DNA from: Candidatus Altarchaeum sp. CG2_30_32_3053
GTDB taxonomy: Archaea > Altiarchaeota > Altiarchaeia > Altiarchaeales > Altiarchaeaceae
Reading direction: 5' to 3'
Assembly (NCBI GenBank): GCA_001873845.1
Contig: MNZY01000062.1
Span: 1 to 11,120, forward strand
DNA: 11,120 nucleotides
Positions 1-6,931 of the stretch are shown piece by piece. Each line of letters begins with the position of its first letter. The first letter of the stretch is position 1. The notes beneath the pieces were generated by a model that had not been told where the DNA came from, searched no databases, and saw only the letters and a program-made list of their open reading frames with translations. A program made the position numbers and the translations under genes.

Positions 1-275
1 TGCTCAAACAACCCAAAAATTTGGAATTTACCTAATTTGGGACTTTTTCAACGCTCTCTATGCTTGCATTCATATAAATAACATAGGAAAGAAAGTAAAT
101 AAATTAATGACATTTAATTCGGTCAATAGCCGATAGTCATGTATTATTTTTATAAACATTTTTGAAAACAATGGAAAACCAAAATAAAAAAACGATGTTA
201 GAAGCGAACAGATTACTCTCAAATTAATTAACCCAATTTAAAGGGATGAGCACCTAATTTTTTGGGGCTGAATAT
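1..275. other. Non-coding stretch downstream of moaC
   Basis: No supported gene is visible here on either strand. The longest ATG-started reading frame noticed, at 171-227, would encode only 18 residues and has no ribosome binding site. A CCCAAA...TTTGGG inverted repeat (12-17 and 36-41) lies near the left edge, but its 18-nt loop makes a real hairpin doubtful. The stretch follows the 3' end of the minus-strand Moco cluster, and no convincing hairpin terminator was found. The left edge may continue into a gene or element outside the window. Confidence 0.5.
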
Positions 276-725
276 TTACTGTTCTTTTTTAGTTTTTTCT
301 ATAACCCGGATGTCATTTATTTTGGTTGTTCTGTATTGTCCTTTCTCGTCCTTTTCAATATATTTCACCATATCCCATATTGTCAGCAAAGCAATACATA
401 CTCCTGTCAATGCTTCCATTTCAACACCTGTCTTTGCAATTGCCTTAACCTTAACCCATGCGGTTATTGAATTTTCTTTTTCATCAATTTCAAAATGAAC
501 ATCAACATTTGTTATCGGAATCTGGTGGCACATCAAAATTAAATCAGGGGTCTTTTTTACTGCATTTATTGCTGAAATTTCTGCTGTTGTTAACACATCG
601 CCTTTTTTTATTTGTTTTTTTAAAATTTTTTCTATTGTCTTTTTATTTAAATAAATTTTTCCCTCTGCTACTGCAATTCTTTCAACAACATCTTTTTCCG
701 AAATATCAACCATATTGACCCTCAT
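276..725 (-). CDS. moaC: Cyclic pyranopterin monophosphate synthase MoaC
   Basis: MoaC acts with MoaA in the first step of molybdopterin synthesis, turning the 3',8-cyclo-GTP intermediate into cyclic pyranopterin monophosphate in the cytoplasm. The whole 149-residue protein fits the family: MVDIS near the N terminus, AVAEG (19-22), KGDVLTTA (41-48), MCHQIP (65-70, matching the LCHPLP motif), GVEMEAL (100-106) and IWDMVK (116-121). By alignment from memory, K41, H67, E102, E104, D118 and K121 match the catalytic residues of the E. coli enzyme, so the active site looks intact. The frame opens at 725, but a second ATG at 713 begins exactly at MVDIS and has a GAGG about 6-7 nt upstream, so 713 may be the real start. 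It is the last gene of a minus-strand cluster with mobB, which supports a Moco role. Confidence 0.95.
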   Translation of the reverse strand: MRVNMVDISEKDVVERIAVAEGKIYLNKKTIEKILKKQIKKGDVLTTAEISAINAVKKTPDLILMCHQIPITNVDVHFEIDEKENSITAWVKVKAIAKTGVEMEALTGVCIALLTIWDMVKYIEKDEKGQYRTTKINDIRVIEKTKKEQ

Positions 726-770
726 TTTTCTTATGAATTCCCTGTTTTCTTATTTCTTATTTTTTTATTC

Positions 771-1127
771 TCATTTTTTAATCTTTATCTCTATTTCTTT
801 CGCTTCCTCTCCACCTTTCAACGAGTTAATCATTGCGATAACAATTTCTTTTATTATCTTTTTCGGAAAATTTCCAACCGGTAATTTTTTTCCATTCACA
901 ACAAGAGTTACATCTTCTTTTTTACAGTTGACTTCGTCTTTTTTACAGTTGACTTCGTCTTTTTTACAGTTGACTTCGTCTTTTTTACACATGTTATCTT
1001 TTTTACACTCGTCTCCTTTTTTATATTTCTTCTCTTTTTTCCATTCCTTCCCAGTATTATCTACGCCAAAATTTTCTTCTTTTTTTTCCATTCTGCCCTT
1101 TCCTTTTTTAACCCTTTCTTTATCCAT
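771..1127 (-). CDS. Cys-repeat ORF, probable C-terminal tail of MobB in a shifted frame
   Basis: This 118-residue frame overlaps the 3' end of mobB by 67 nt. Its first half is lysine-rich and holds CKKDNMC followed by three exact CKKDEVN heptads and another CKK, giving five cysteines at 5-6 residue spacing. The last ~47 residues (VNGKKLP, then a hydrophobic helix ending NSLKGG, then EIEIKIKK) look like a folded domain. From memory, many archaeal MobB-type proteins carry a similar tail after the GTPase domain. A -1 shift at the 8-A run in the mobB end (plus-strand T-run 1080-1087) would join the two into a protein of about 249 residues. Whether the ORF is translated alone from the ATG at 1127, by frameshifting, or reflects a mutation or base-calling error cannot be settled here. 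No Shine-Dalgarno is seen at 1127. Confidence 0.55.
   Translation of the reverse strand: MDKERVKKGKGRMEKKEENFGVDNTGKEWKKEKKYKKGDECKKDNMCKKDEVNCKKDEVNCKKDEVNCKKEDVTLVVNGKKLPVGNFPKKIIKEIVIAMINSLKGGEEAKEIEIKIKK
918..980. repeat. Three perfect 21-bp tandem repeats inside the MobB-tail ORF
   Basis: The unit TTTTTTACAGTTGACTTCGTC occurs three times without a mismatch at 918-938, 939-959 and 960-980. The next TTTTTTACA block (from 981) is a diverged relative. On the minus strand each unit encodes Asp-Glu-Val-Asn-Cys-Lys-Lys, and the 21-bp period keeps the frame, so copy number can change without breaking the protein. Perfect identity at synonymous sites suggests recent duplication by slippage. Confidence 0.95.
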
Positions 1128-1519
1128 TTTATAACATCTTCCGGATTATCTTTATAATCCATTATTGTATTACCTTCCTTTTCACAATCTCCAACCCTGA
1201 TTTTCGGAATATTTTCTTTTTTCAGCCCCTCAATCAGAATTACATCATAATGATTCATAAATCCAAGTTTGGAAACTACATCACTGAAGCTCATTTTTTT
1301 ACATATAAAAGCGGTTTCGTTTGGAGAAAATGCAACAACATCTACGCCCATATCCTTAAATTTTCCGGTATCTTTTGCATTGTTGTCTATTGAAAAATTT
1401 TTGTGCGGGATATGCTTAATAACAACGATTTCTAAATTTTCCTTTTTTAAGTAGGTAATTATGCCTTCTATCAATGTCGTTTTTCCGGAATTTGAATTTC
1501 CGTAAAATCCCAAAATCAT
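1061..1519 (-). CDS. mobB: MobB-family P-loop GTPase (molybdopterin-guanine dinucleotide synthesis)
   Basis: MobB is a GTP-binding adapter that assists attachment of GMP or another nucleotide to molybdopterin. The 152-residue protein starts with a hydrophobic strand and a clear Walker A loop, GNSNSGKTTL (7-16). IKHIPHK and the KDTGKFKDMG stretch follow, matching the conserved K-H and D-T/S-x-x-x-x-G elements of the family, then DVILIEGLKKE as the Walker B-like segment. These are the hallmarks of a complete MobB GTPase core. The end is odd: the frame runs into an AAAAAAAA tract, adds a few lysines and stops, while the adjacent frame continues into a domain that resembles the usual archaeal tail (771-1127). 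It is 46 nt downstream of the DUF2070 gene and in the same cluster as moaC. The substrate metal (Mo or W) cannot be read from the sequence. Confidence 0.88.
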   Translation of the reverse strand: MILGFYGNSNSGKTTLIEGIITYLKKENLEIVVIKHIPHKNFSIDNNAKDTGKFKDMGVDVVAFSPNETAFICKKMSFSDVVSKLGFMNHYDVILIEGLKKENIPKIRVGDCEKEGNTIMDYKDNPEDVIKWIKKGLKKERAEWKKKKKILA

Positions 1520-1565
1520 TTTAAATTTTTTAGACCTTTCAAATTTTTTAATTTTTCAAACCTTT

Positions 1566-3185
1566 TTACAGCATCACAATTGCGACAAAAACAAAAAATG
1601 CCATAATAAAAATTAAAAACGGGAGTAAAAATTTCAGCATCACGGTCATAAAATTTGCCGCCTGTAACATTTCATATTCTTTTCCCATAACCTTTACATT
1701 TCTCTCAATTTTTCCAAATTTAACGCACACATCACTTGTATCATTCATCGCCTTTTCAATTAAATTTGAAATGCTATTAACATCATCTTCAGCAATTTCA
1801 ATCATAAATTTTCCGTTATCCCTCTGATGGTCATCTGTCGTGCAGGCAAAGATAGTAAATTTAAATTTTTGCCTTAATATATCCAAAATTTCCCTGTTTT
1901 GCATATTGTTTGAATCAAACAATAATAACGCATACGGTTCATTTAAATCAAAAAATGCAACCTGGACATCACAATCCTGAACAGTGCCTTCTGCAATTCC
2001 TAATTGTATTTTCCTGCTTTCAATCTCTTTTAAATCTGCTCTTAAATTTCTTGCTTTGTTTATGATTTCCATACCTCTTTTTGTGGAAGCAGTGATTGTC
2101 TCATCGTCATTTCCTGAACTGTGCAGGTCTATAAACACATCGCTGCATGCCAGTCCGATTCCTACATCAATATCCCCGTCTCCGTCACAAAAAACAACCC
2201 TCTTTAAATCAGTTGAATCCACCTGCAATACAGAAATTTTCCCGTCAGAAATAAATTTTCCGTATTTGGTTGAGACATTTTCATCGTTCCCGCTGATGTT
2301 TTGAATTTCTTTTTTTATGTCATCCATCAGGGAATAAACATCGCTGTTTTTTATTAAATTTAATTCGTGTGTGCATGAGCCATGAAATGTCAATGAGCGT
2401 TCTATACCTTCGTGAAAAATTTTAGGCATGTTTGCACTTCCGACATTTCCAAAAGGTCCTGGATGAACATAAGGAATGATAAAATTTGCCTTTAAATTTC
2501 CGTCTTTGCCGGTAAAATTTATTATGTTTATGACTGCTTTTCCTTCTTCGCTTTCTTTTATAAGAGATGTTTCAATCGTATTAGTGCCGTGAATCCAGTC
2601 ATTCGCAAATGCAAATACAATATCAAAAGGATTTATACCAATTGTTTTCTCAAACGGCTTTGATAAAAGGTAAACAAATACTACCATAATTAAGGTAAAC
2701 ATTGAAACAATAAGCACAAGCCGTTCACCCATAAATTTTATATCCCCTAAATTTAAGAACGAAAAAAAGAAGAATGCAATTAACAATCTTATACTGCTTC
2801 TGACAACTGCCTTTTGAAGCGACATTTTTAGTACTCTGTATATGAGAATTCTTGCCGCAAATGTGAATGAAATCGCTATTGCAAGCGACATATAAAGGAT
2901 ATTGGATATTTCATACTCTCTGGATATTAAAATTCCGGTCGCAAATATGATGCATTCAAGAATTGTTGAGATAAAATTTATTATCTCTGCCCGCCTGTAC
3001 TTTATTCCCCCGGGCATAAATGTCGCTATAATGGATGGAATCCCAAACAACAGGAGAAACACGAAATTTGAAAATCCGACTGAAAATGCCAGTGGAATTA
3101 ATAGGTCCATCGCTATCAGTATAGTCAGGCGCGGAAATTTTATATTTTTTATATATTTGGTTGCCTTTTTTGCATCATCTGTCAT
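1566..3185 (-). CDS. DUF2070 family membrane protein (COG3356, predicted lipid hydrolase)
   Basis: This 539-residue protein has about five or six hydrophobic segments in its first 175 residues (roughly 21-56, 68-88, 95-112, 131-147, 154-175), a large soluble region (about 180-505), and a C-terminal membrane helix (about 512-538). The soluble part has VHPGPFGNVG (240-249), FHGSCTH (267-273), DLHSSG (353-358) and TTDDH (449-453). Their His/Asp pattern suggests a metal-dependent hydrolase site. COG3356 has been described, as I recall, as a predicted membrane-associated lipid hydrolase of the neutral ceramidase superfamily; no activity is known to me. The length and domain order fit a full-length archaeal DUF2070 protein. 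It is the first gene of the minus-strand cluster leading into mobB and moaC. A role in Moco synthesis is not implied by any motif, so co-location may be chance. Confidence 0.88.
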   Translation of the reverse strand: MTDDAKKATKYIKNIKFPRLTILIAMDLLIPLAFSVGFSNFVFLLLFGIPSIIATFMPGGIKYRRAEIINFISTILECIIFATGILISREYEISNILYMSLAIAISFTFAARILIYRVLKMSLQKAVVRSSIRLLIAFFFFSFLNLGDIKFMGERLVLIVSMFTLIMVVFVYLLSKPFEKTIGINPFDIVFAFANDWIHGTNTIETSLIKESEEGKAVINIINFTGKDGNLKANFIIPYVHPGPFGNVGSANMPKIFHEGIERSLTFHGSCTHELNLIKNSDVYSLMDDIKKEIQNISGNDENVSTKYGKFISDGKISVLQVDSTDLKRVVFCDGDGDIDVGIGLACSDVFIDLHSSGNDDETITASTKRGMEIINKARNLRADLKEIESRKIQLGIAEGTVQDCDVQVAFFDLNEPYALLLFDSNNMQNREILDILRQKFKFTIFACTTDDHQRDNGKFMIEIAEDDVNSISNLIEKAMNDTSDVCVKFGKIERNVKVMGKEYEMLQAANFMTVMLKFLLPFLIFIMAFFVFVAIVML

Positions 3186-3212
3186 TCTGATTATTTATTG
3201 TTTATTTATTGG

Positions 3213-3218
3213 TTTATA
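3213..3218 (-). promoter_or_regulatory. Candidate TATA box for the DUF2070-mobB-moaC cluster
   Basis: On the minus strand the sequence AAGAAG-TATAAA lies with its 3' end 28 nt before the ATG at 3185. That spacing would put transcription start at or just before the start codon, the usual pattern for archaeal leaderless mRNA, and the purine-rich hexamer could act as a BRE. The region is so AT-rich that other TATA-like words are nearby. Confidence 0.35.
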
Positions 3219-3256
3219 CTTCTTAATTGAATTTATATCTCCTAATTAAATTTATA

Positions 3257-3325
3257 TTGGTTTAAATTTATTGGTTTAAATTTATTGGTTTATTTATTGA
3301 TTTATTTATTGGTTTAAATTTATTG
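3257..3325. repeat. Degenerate 12-14 bp tandem repeat in the divergent intergenic region
   Basis: Units of TTGGTTTAAATTTA (14 bp: 3257-3270, 3271-3284, 3309-3322) alternate with 12-bp variants TTGGTTTATTTA (3285-3296) and TTGATTTATTTA (3297-3308). Related TTTATTG words also occur at about 3191-3217. The array separates the divergent DUF2070 gene and the 42-aa ORF, so it lies upstream of both. Confidence 0.85.
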
Positions 3326-3362
3326 TTTCAGAAATTAAATTATTAATATTAAAAAAGTTAAA

Positions 3363-3371
3363 TTTAAAAAT
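3363..3371 (+). promoter_or_regulatory. Candidate TATA box for the 42-aa ORF and DUF763
   Basis: TTTAAAAAT ends 20 nt before the ATG at 3391, a spacing that would give a leaderless or nearly leaderless transcript. No Shine-Dalgarno precedes that ATG, which fits. The AT-rich surroundings make the exact box uncertain. Confidence 0.3.
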
Positions 3372-3390
3372 TATTACACAAAATTTTAAA

Positions 3391-3519
3391 ATGGCCGGAG
3401 TGAAAAAATATTTTTGGGATATGAATATGGTTATATGGTCAATAGCTACGGCATTGGTTCTGATAGCCGTAATTGTGCTTGCAGTGTGGTATTTGTCTAT
3501 CTATGGCCTAATACATTAG
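3391..3519 (+). CDS. Small single-pass membrane protein, function unknown
   Basis: A 42-residue ORF starts MAGVKKYFWD and continues into one strongly hydrophobic stretch (about residues 13-37, rich in I, V, A and L, with Trp at 16 and 33), ending YGLIH. A short basic N terminus followed by a single helix suggests the N terminus stays in the cytoplasm. It ends 13 nt before the DUF763 start, so the two are probably co-transcribed. It does not look like Sec61 beta or SecE, the small archaeal membrane proteins I can compare from memory. I do not recognise the family. The amino-acid composition and tight placement favour a real gene, but there is no ribosome binding site to confirm it. Confidence 0.6.
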   Translation: MAGVKKYFWDMNMVIWSIATALVLIAVIVLAVWYLSIYGLIH

Positions 3520-3532
3520 TTGTCATGGCATT

Positions 3533-4642
3533 ATGAAAACCGGATTTGTTGATTTACCTTTACATCCCGGAACAACTCCGAGATGGCTGTTTGAACGAAT
3601 GACGGAACTGAGCAGGGAAATTTCAAAGGTCATAATATACGAGTTTGGAAGGGACGAATTTCTGAGGAGATTGAGTGATCCTTTCTGGTTTCAGGGGTTT
3701 GCATGTGCTATTGGTTTTGATTGGCATTCATCTGGAACGACAACTGTTTCCTGTGGGGCGTTAAAGCAGGCATTAAATAATGAAAATATCGGAATTGCAT
3801 TTTTGGGAGGCAAGGGAAAAATTTCAAGAAACACACCGTCCGAAATACAAAAATTTTCTGAAAAATTTAACATATCGCAGCAAAAAACAGATGAACTTAT
3901 CAAAGCGAGCCGTCTTTCTGCAAAGGTTGATAACGATTGCATACAGGATACCTTTGAAATTTATCACCATTCTTTTGTTTTGAGCGAGGATGGAAAATGG
4001 GCAGTTATTCAGCAGGGGATGAATGCAAATAATTTATATGCGAGAAGGTATCACTGGCTTTCTGAAAATTTAAAAAATTATGAAAAATTTGTTAATGAGC
4101 CGCATACGGGCATAAGCTGCGACGTTGCCATTAAGCCATTAAATATGGTTGCCGAAGAAAGCCGAAATGCAAGAAAATGCAGCGTTGATCTGGCAAAAGA
4201 AAAAGGCACAAAATTTTATTTTACAAAGCAGACAACCTTATTTGAAATGGAAGGTTTTAAACTGCCGAGGCATCACGAAATTTATCTGAATGGTTATGAA
4301 AATCTAATGAAGTCAGAGAGGATTGCAAAGGCATTAAATTTTGCTTATGAATCACAGCCAAAAAATTATGATGAATTAATCGCAATTAAGGGCGTCGGGG
4401 CGGGAACAATAAGGGCATTGGCATTGCTGAGCGATCTGGTTTACGGTGAAAAACCATCGTGGAAAGACCCTGTAAAGTATTCTTTTGCTCATGGCGGTAA
4501 GGATGGTTATCCTTATAAAGTAAGCAGAAAATTATTGGATAAGTCAATAGAAATTTTAAAAACAGGTTTTGAAAATGCAAAAATAGGTGATAATGAAAAA
4601 ATGAAGGCATTGAAACGGCTGAAGGAATTTTTACCAGAATAA
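3533..4642 (+). CDS. DUF763 domain protein with helix-hairpin-helix motif
   Basis: The 369-residue protein matches the DUF763 family (COG1415) from end to end. It opens with the typical TGFVDLPLH and PRWLFERM motifs. Further family motifs are FDWHSSGTTT (62-71), CGALK (74-78), GGKGK (92-96), QQGMN (160-164), ARRYHW (170-175) and EPHTGI (189-194). A helix-hairpin-helix motif, IKGVGAGTIRALALL (about 285-299), suggests contact with DNA or RNA backbone. The biochemical role of the family is not known to me; a nucleic-acid enzyme is a reasonable inference from the HhH and the conserved D/H/S/T cluster. The ATG at 3533 puts the family's usual N terminus in place. The gene shows no sign of damage. 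It points toward pelota and is separated from it by a mobile-element-like insertion. Confidence 0.9.
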   Translation: MKTGFVDLPLHPGTTPRWLFERMTELSREISKVIIYEFGRDEFLRRLSDPFWFQGFACAIGFDWHSSGTTTVSCGALKQALNNENIGIAFLGGKGKISRNTPSEIQKFSEKFNISQQKTDELIKASRLSAKVDNDCIQDTFEIYHHSFVLSEDGKWAVIQQGMNANNLYARRYHWLSENLKNYEKFVNEPHTGISCDVAIKPLNMVAEESRNARKCSVDLAKEKGTKFYFTKQTTLFEMEGFKLPRHHEIYLNGYENLMKSERIAKALNFAYESQPKNYDELIAIKGVGAGTIRALALLSDLVYGEKPSWKDPVKYSFAHGGKDGYPYKVSRKLLDKSIEILKTGFENAKIGDNEKMKALKRLKEFLPE

Positions 4643-4721
4643 ATTTATTCCCAAAGAAATTTAATTAGCAAAAAATAATTATTAAAAAGTTGTTGCAAAT
4701 TATATATGTAGAATATGAATG

Positions 4722-4975
4722 ACAAAAGTTTCCCATTTCAATTTATATTTCTTGTTATCAATTTTGTTTGATAATTTTGTTTGCTTAGAGTGAATAAGGA
4801 AGAAATTTCTGCAAATGTTGTATTTTGATCCCAATGAAAAATGTTATTTTTAATGTTTTGCGAAAAACTTGTGAAGAAAAACAGCAAATTATGAAGTTTT
4901 TGAGATTTCTTGTCAAATATTTTTAAATCTAAAACAAATAATTAACTATATTTCTGCGAAATGGGAAACTTTTGT
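4722..4975. mobile_element. MITE-like element, copy 1 (254 bp, 18-bp terminal inverted repeats)
   Basis: The ends are exact inverted repeats: ACAAAAGTTTCCCATTTC at 4722-4739 and its reverse complement at 4958-4975. The outer ~67 nt on the right and ~45 nt on the left match, in inverted orientation, the two ends of the element at 10905-11120, with only a few substitutions and one short indel. The interiors are unrelated. No transposase of useful length fits inside; the best frame is 30 codons (4834-4926). I see no target-site duplication: the left flank ends GAATG and the right flank begins TCAGA. It occupies the convergent gap between DUF763 and pelota, a place where an insertion would be tolerated. 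Short length, clear terminal repeats and two copies fit a non-autonomous transposable element whose parent lies elsewhere. Confidence 0.82.
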
Positions 4976-5022
4976 TCAGATATAATAAATTGCGATAAGG
5001 ACATAAATAAAATAAATTTTAA

Positions 5023-6045
5023 TTAAATTTTAAACCTCAGCAATCCCGCAATCCCTCCCAATGCCTCCAGCTGCATTCCTGCTTCATTCTCGCTATCTGC
5101 TATATGAATCCTTCCTCCCTTGTTCTTTACCTCTTTAATTATTTTCACGCATTCCTTCCTGTGCTCATTAAAAAATTTGTTTGTTAAAAGCAAAACATCA
5201 ACCGCTCCGTAATTTAACGCATTTTCAACATCATTAAGCGAATAACAATAAAGATTGTCCTTTGAAATTTCATACATTAACTGACTGATAAAATTTGCAT
5301 CCTCAACAACATTCATTTCTTTAATCAGGTGCTTGCTTCTTCCTATAATTTCCTTAATTCCGTTCACTCCACAATTTCCCGTATTCTCAATCACGCAGAT
5401 TTTTAAAATTTCTTTGTCCTTGTTTTTTAAAAATTCATAAAAATTTTCCTTTTCAAACCCTGCCCCTCCGATTATAATTTTATAAACAGAAAAATTTTTT
5501 ATAAAATTTAAAATTTCAGCGTAAAATTCTACCTTTCTCTTATCTCTGCCTTCTGTATTTCTCTTCCCTCCGATATTCCATGAAATTTCAGAATATTCAA
5601 CTCTGACATCTTTAAGCAATGCGATATTTGCAGTTCCTTCATCAACAACAACAATCAGGATTTGTCTTAAAAAGTTGCCTTTTTCTGCTTCTTTTAAAAT
5701 TTCAATATGATAGTTGTTAAAATTTTTCTCAAGGGCAATAATGTCATCAATTGTTATATTAAAAGAATGATAAGTATGTAAAGGAACATCTTCATCACTT
5801 GATTCAACAATTTTGCCGATAACATGAATTATTTTTCCGTTAAAATCGTATTTTTCAACGGAAATTTTGATAATGACCTGCTCTCTTTCACTTTTTCCTA
5901 CATCTTCTAATTTCTTTCTGCGGTATGTCTTTGTCTTGATTAAATCGCCTTTTTCAATCAGATTGTTCAGCCACCACAAATCGTCAAGATTTTCAATCTT
6001 AATCTTTATAAAATTTCCTCTGATATTTTTCGCTAAAAATTTCAT
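5023..6045 (-). CDS. pelA: Pelota (Dom34) ribosome rescue factor
   Basis: Pelota binds the empty A site of stalled ribosomes together with aEF1A and, with ABCE1, splits them. The 340-residue protein has the three expected domains: an N-terminal Sm-like domain (about 1-125, with DDLWWLNNLI at 21-30 and the following GD), a central domain opening with IVVVDEGTANIALL (131-144), and an eL30-like C-terminal domain (about 255-340) ending in QLEALGGIAGLLRF. The central GPGF-type motif reads GGAGF (193-197), a mild departure. The length is normal for archaeal pelota. Its ATG overlaps the stop of the CitG-family gene by 4 nt (ATGA), so translation of the two is probably coupled, and leuA lies immediately before that. 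Pelota is the last gene of the run, and an AT-rich, T-rich stretch follows its stop. Confidence 0.95.
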   Translation of the reverse strand: MKFLAKNIRGNFIKIKIENLDDLWWLNNLIEKGDLIKTKTYRRKKLEDVGKSEREQVIIKISVEKYDFNGKIIHVIGKIVESSDEDVPLHTYHSFNITIDDIIALEKNFNNYHIEILKEAEKGNFLRQILIVVVDEGTANIALLKDVRVEYSEISWNIGGKRNTEGRDKRKVEFYAEILNFIKNFSVYKIIIGGAGFEKENFYEFLKNKDKEILKICVIENTGNCGVNGIKEIIGRSKHLIKEMNVVEDANFISQLMYEISKDNLYCYSLNDVENALNYGAVDVLLLTNKFFNEHRKECVKIIKEVKNKGGRIHIADSENEAGMQLEALGGIAGLLRFKI

Positions 6046-6923
6046 TTTATTTTAGACAAATGCCTTTCTAAAAGATACAGAAACACGATATTTGCCATAA
6101 GGTCGGCAGTAGTTCCTGGATTTATTTTATGCTCTCTTAAATAGTGTGTAAATTTTCCAACAGACAAATTTTCATTTAAAACATCTGCTGCCATTTTAGA
6201 AACATCTTCTGATGTTTTCATTCCGTATTTTTTTGCTATGAGTGTGTCTGGAAATTTTGAAAGTACTGATATGAACAAAGATAATATGTCCTTCCTCAAA
6301 ATCCTTTTGCAGAGATATAATGCAGAAGCATATTTGAATGAAATTTCCATTCTTGTGATTAATTCGCGCGATATCAAATCCTTATCAGAGGATGCCTTCA
6401 TAAGATCATAAAATGTAATATTTTCTTTCCTTACCATATCAATAAAATTTTTTGATAATACATCCCATTTTTCAAATTTATCACCTTTAATGTCTGAAAC
6501 CCTGGCATTGGATAATAAAATTGCCTTATGAAGATAAATCGCATCATCAACATTTGTGTTTTTCACAATATCATCAATTCCGTCCCTTAAATTTTCAAAA
6601 TTGTTTTTTCCCAATGCAATAGCAATTGGAATGAAAAGTAATGAAATTCCGAAATGTGTATTTGTTTTGTTATAAATTTTCATCTTTTTTGCACATTCAT
6701 AAATTGTCTTTCCAAGTTCAATCTTTCTTCCTGCACCATTTATAAATGCATCCTCAACAGCATCGCCAATGACAATGCTTCCGACTACAAAATCCTCAAA
6801 ATTTGTGTCAATAAAATTATATGTAGGAGTCACATTTCCGGGCTTTTCTGTTGATGCCTCCAAAATACATACAATTCTTGCAAAATTTCCCGTTTGTCTC
6901 GCTTTTTGTCTGATAATATTCAT
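6042..6923 (-). CDS. citG: CitG-family protein (triphosphoribosyl-dephospho-CoA synthase-like)
   Basis: The CitG family joins ATP to dephospho-CoA, releasing adenine, to make the precursor of the prosthetic group of citrate or malonate decarboxylase-type enzymes. This 293-residue protein has the family motifs: EASTEKPGN (22-30, matching the E...PKPG block), NTHFG (88-92), FPDT (224-227) and NPGTTADL (268-275). It looks complete. The open frame extends to a TTG at 6929, but the ATG at 6923 gives the natural start MNIIRQKA and leaves 8 nt after the leuA stop. The symbol marks the family only. No citD, citX or lyase gene is in the window, and archaeal members often occur without them, so the in vivo substrate is open. 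It sits between leuA and pelota and overlaps pelota by 4 nt, so it is almost certainly co-transcribed with them. Confidence 0.85.
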   Translation of the reverse strand: MNIIRQKARQTGNFARIVCILEASTEKPGNVTPTYNFIDTNFEDFVVGSIVIGDAVEDAFINGAGRKIELGKTIYECAKKMKIYNKTNTHFGISLLFIPIAIALGKNNFENLRDGIDDIVKNTNVDDAIYLHKAILLSNARVSDIKGDKFEKWDVLSKNFIDMVRKENITFYDLMKASSDKDLISRELITRMEISFKYASALYLCKRILRKDILSLFISVLSKFPDTLIAKKYGMKTSEDVSKMAADVLNENLSVGKFTHYLREHKINPGTTADLMANIVFLYLLERHLSKIK

Positions 6924-6931
6924 CAGCAACG

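Noticed and set aside
12..41. CCCAAA/TTTGGG inverted repeat as a terminator or element end
   Set aside because: The stem is only 6 bp with an 18-nt loop, there is no T-run in the right place, and the window edge hides the context.
171..227. 18-codon ORF in the left non-coding stretch
   Set aside because: Too short, with no ribosome binding site, no neighbour support and no recognisable motif.
918..980. CRISPR-like repeat cluster
   Set aside because: The repeats are directly adjacent without spacers, are only 21 bp long, and lie in a coding frame with a three-divisible period.
715..1134. 139-aa plus-strand ORF rich in F, S and L
   Set aside because: It is the antisense of the lysine-rich MobB-tail frame; its Phe/Ser/Leu bias is what AAA/GAA codons give when read backwards.
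6924..6929. TTG start for the CitG-family gene
   Set aside because: It adds only two residues; the ATG at 6923 is a better start and keeps a normal gap after leuA.
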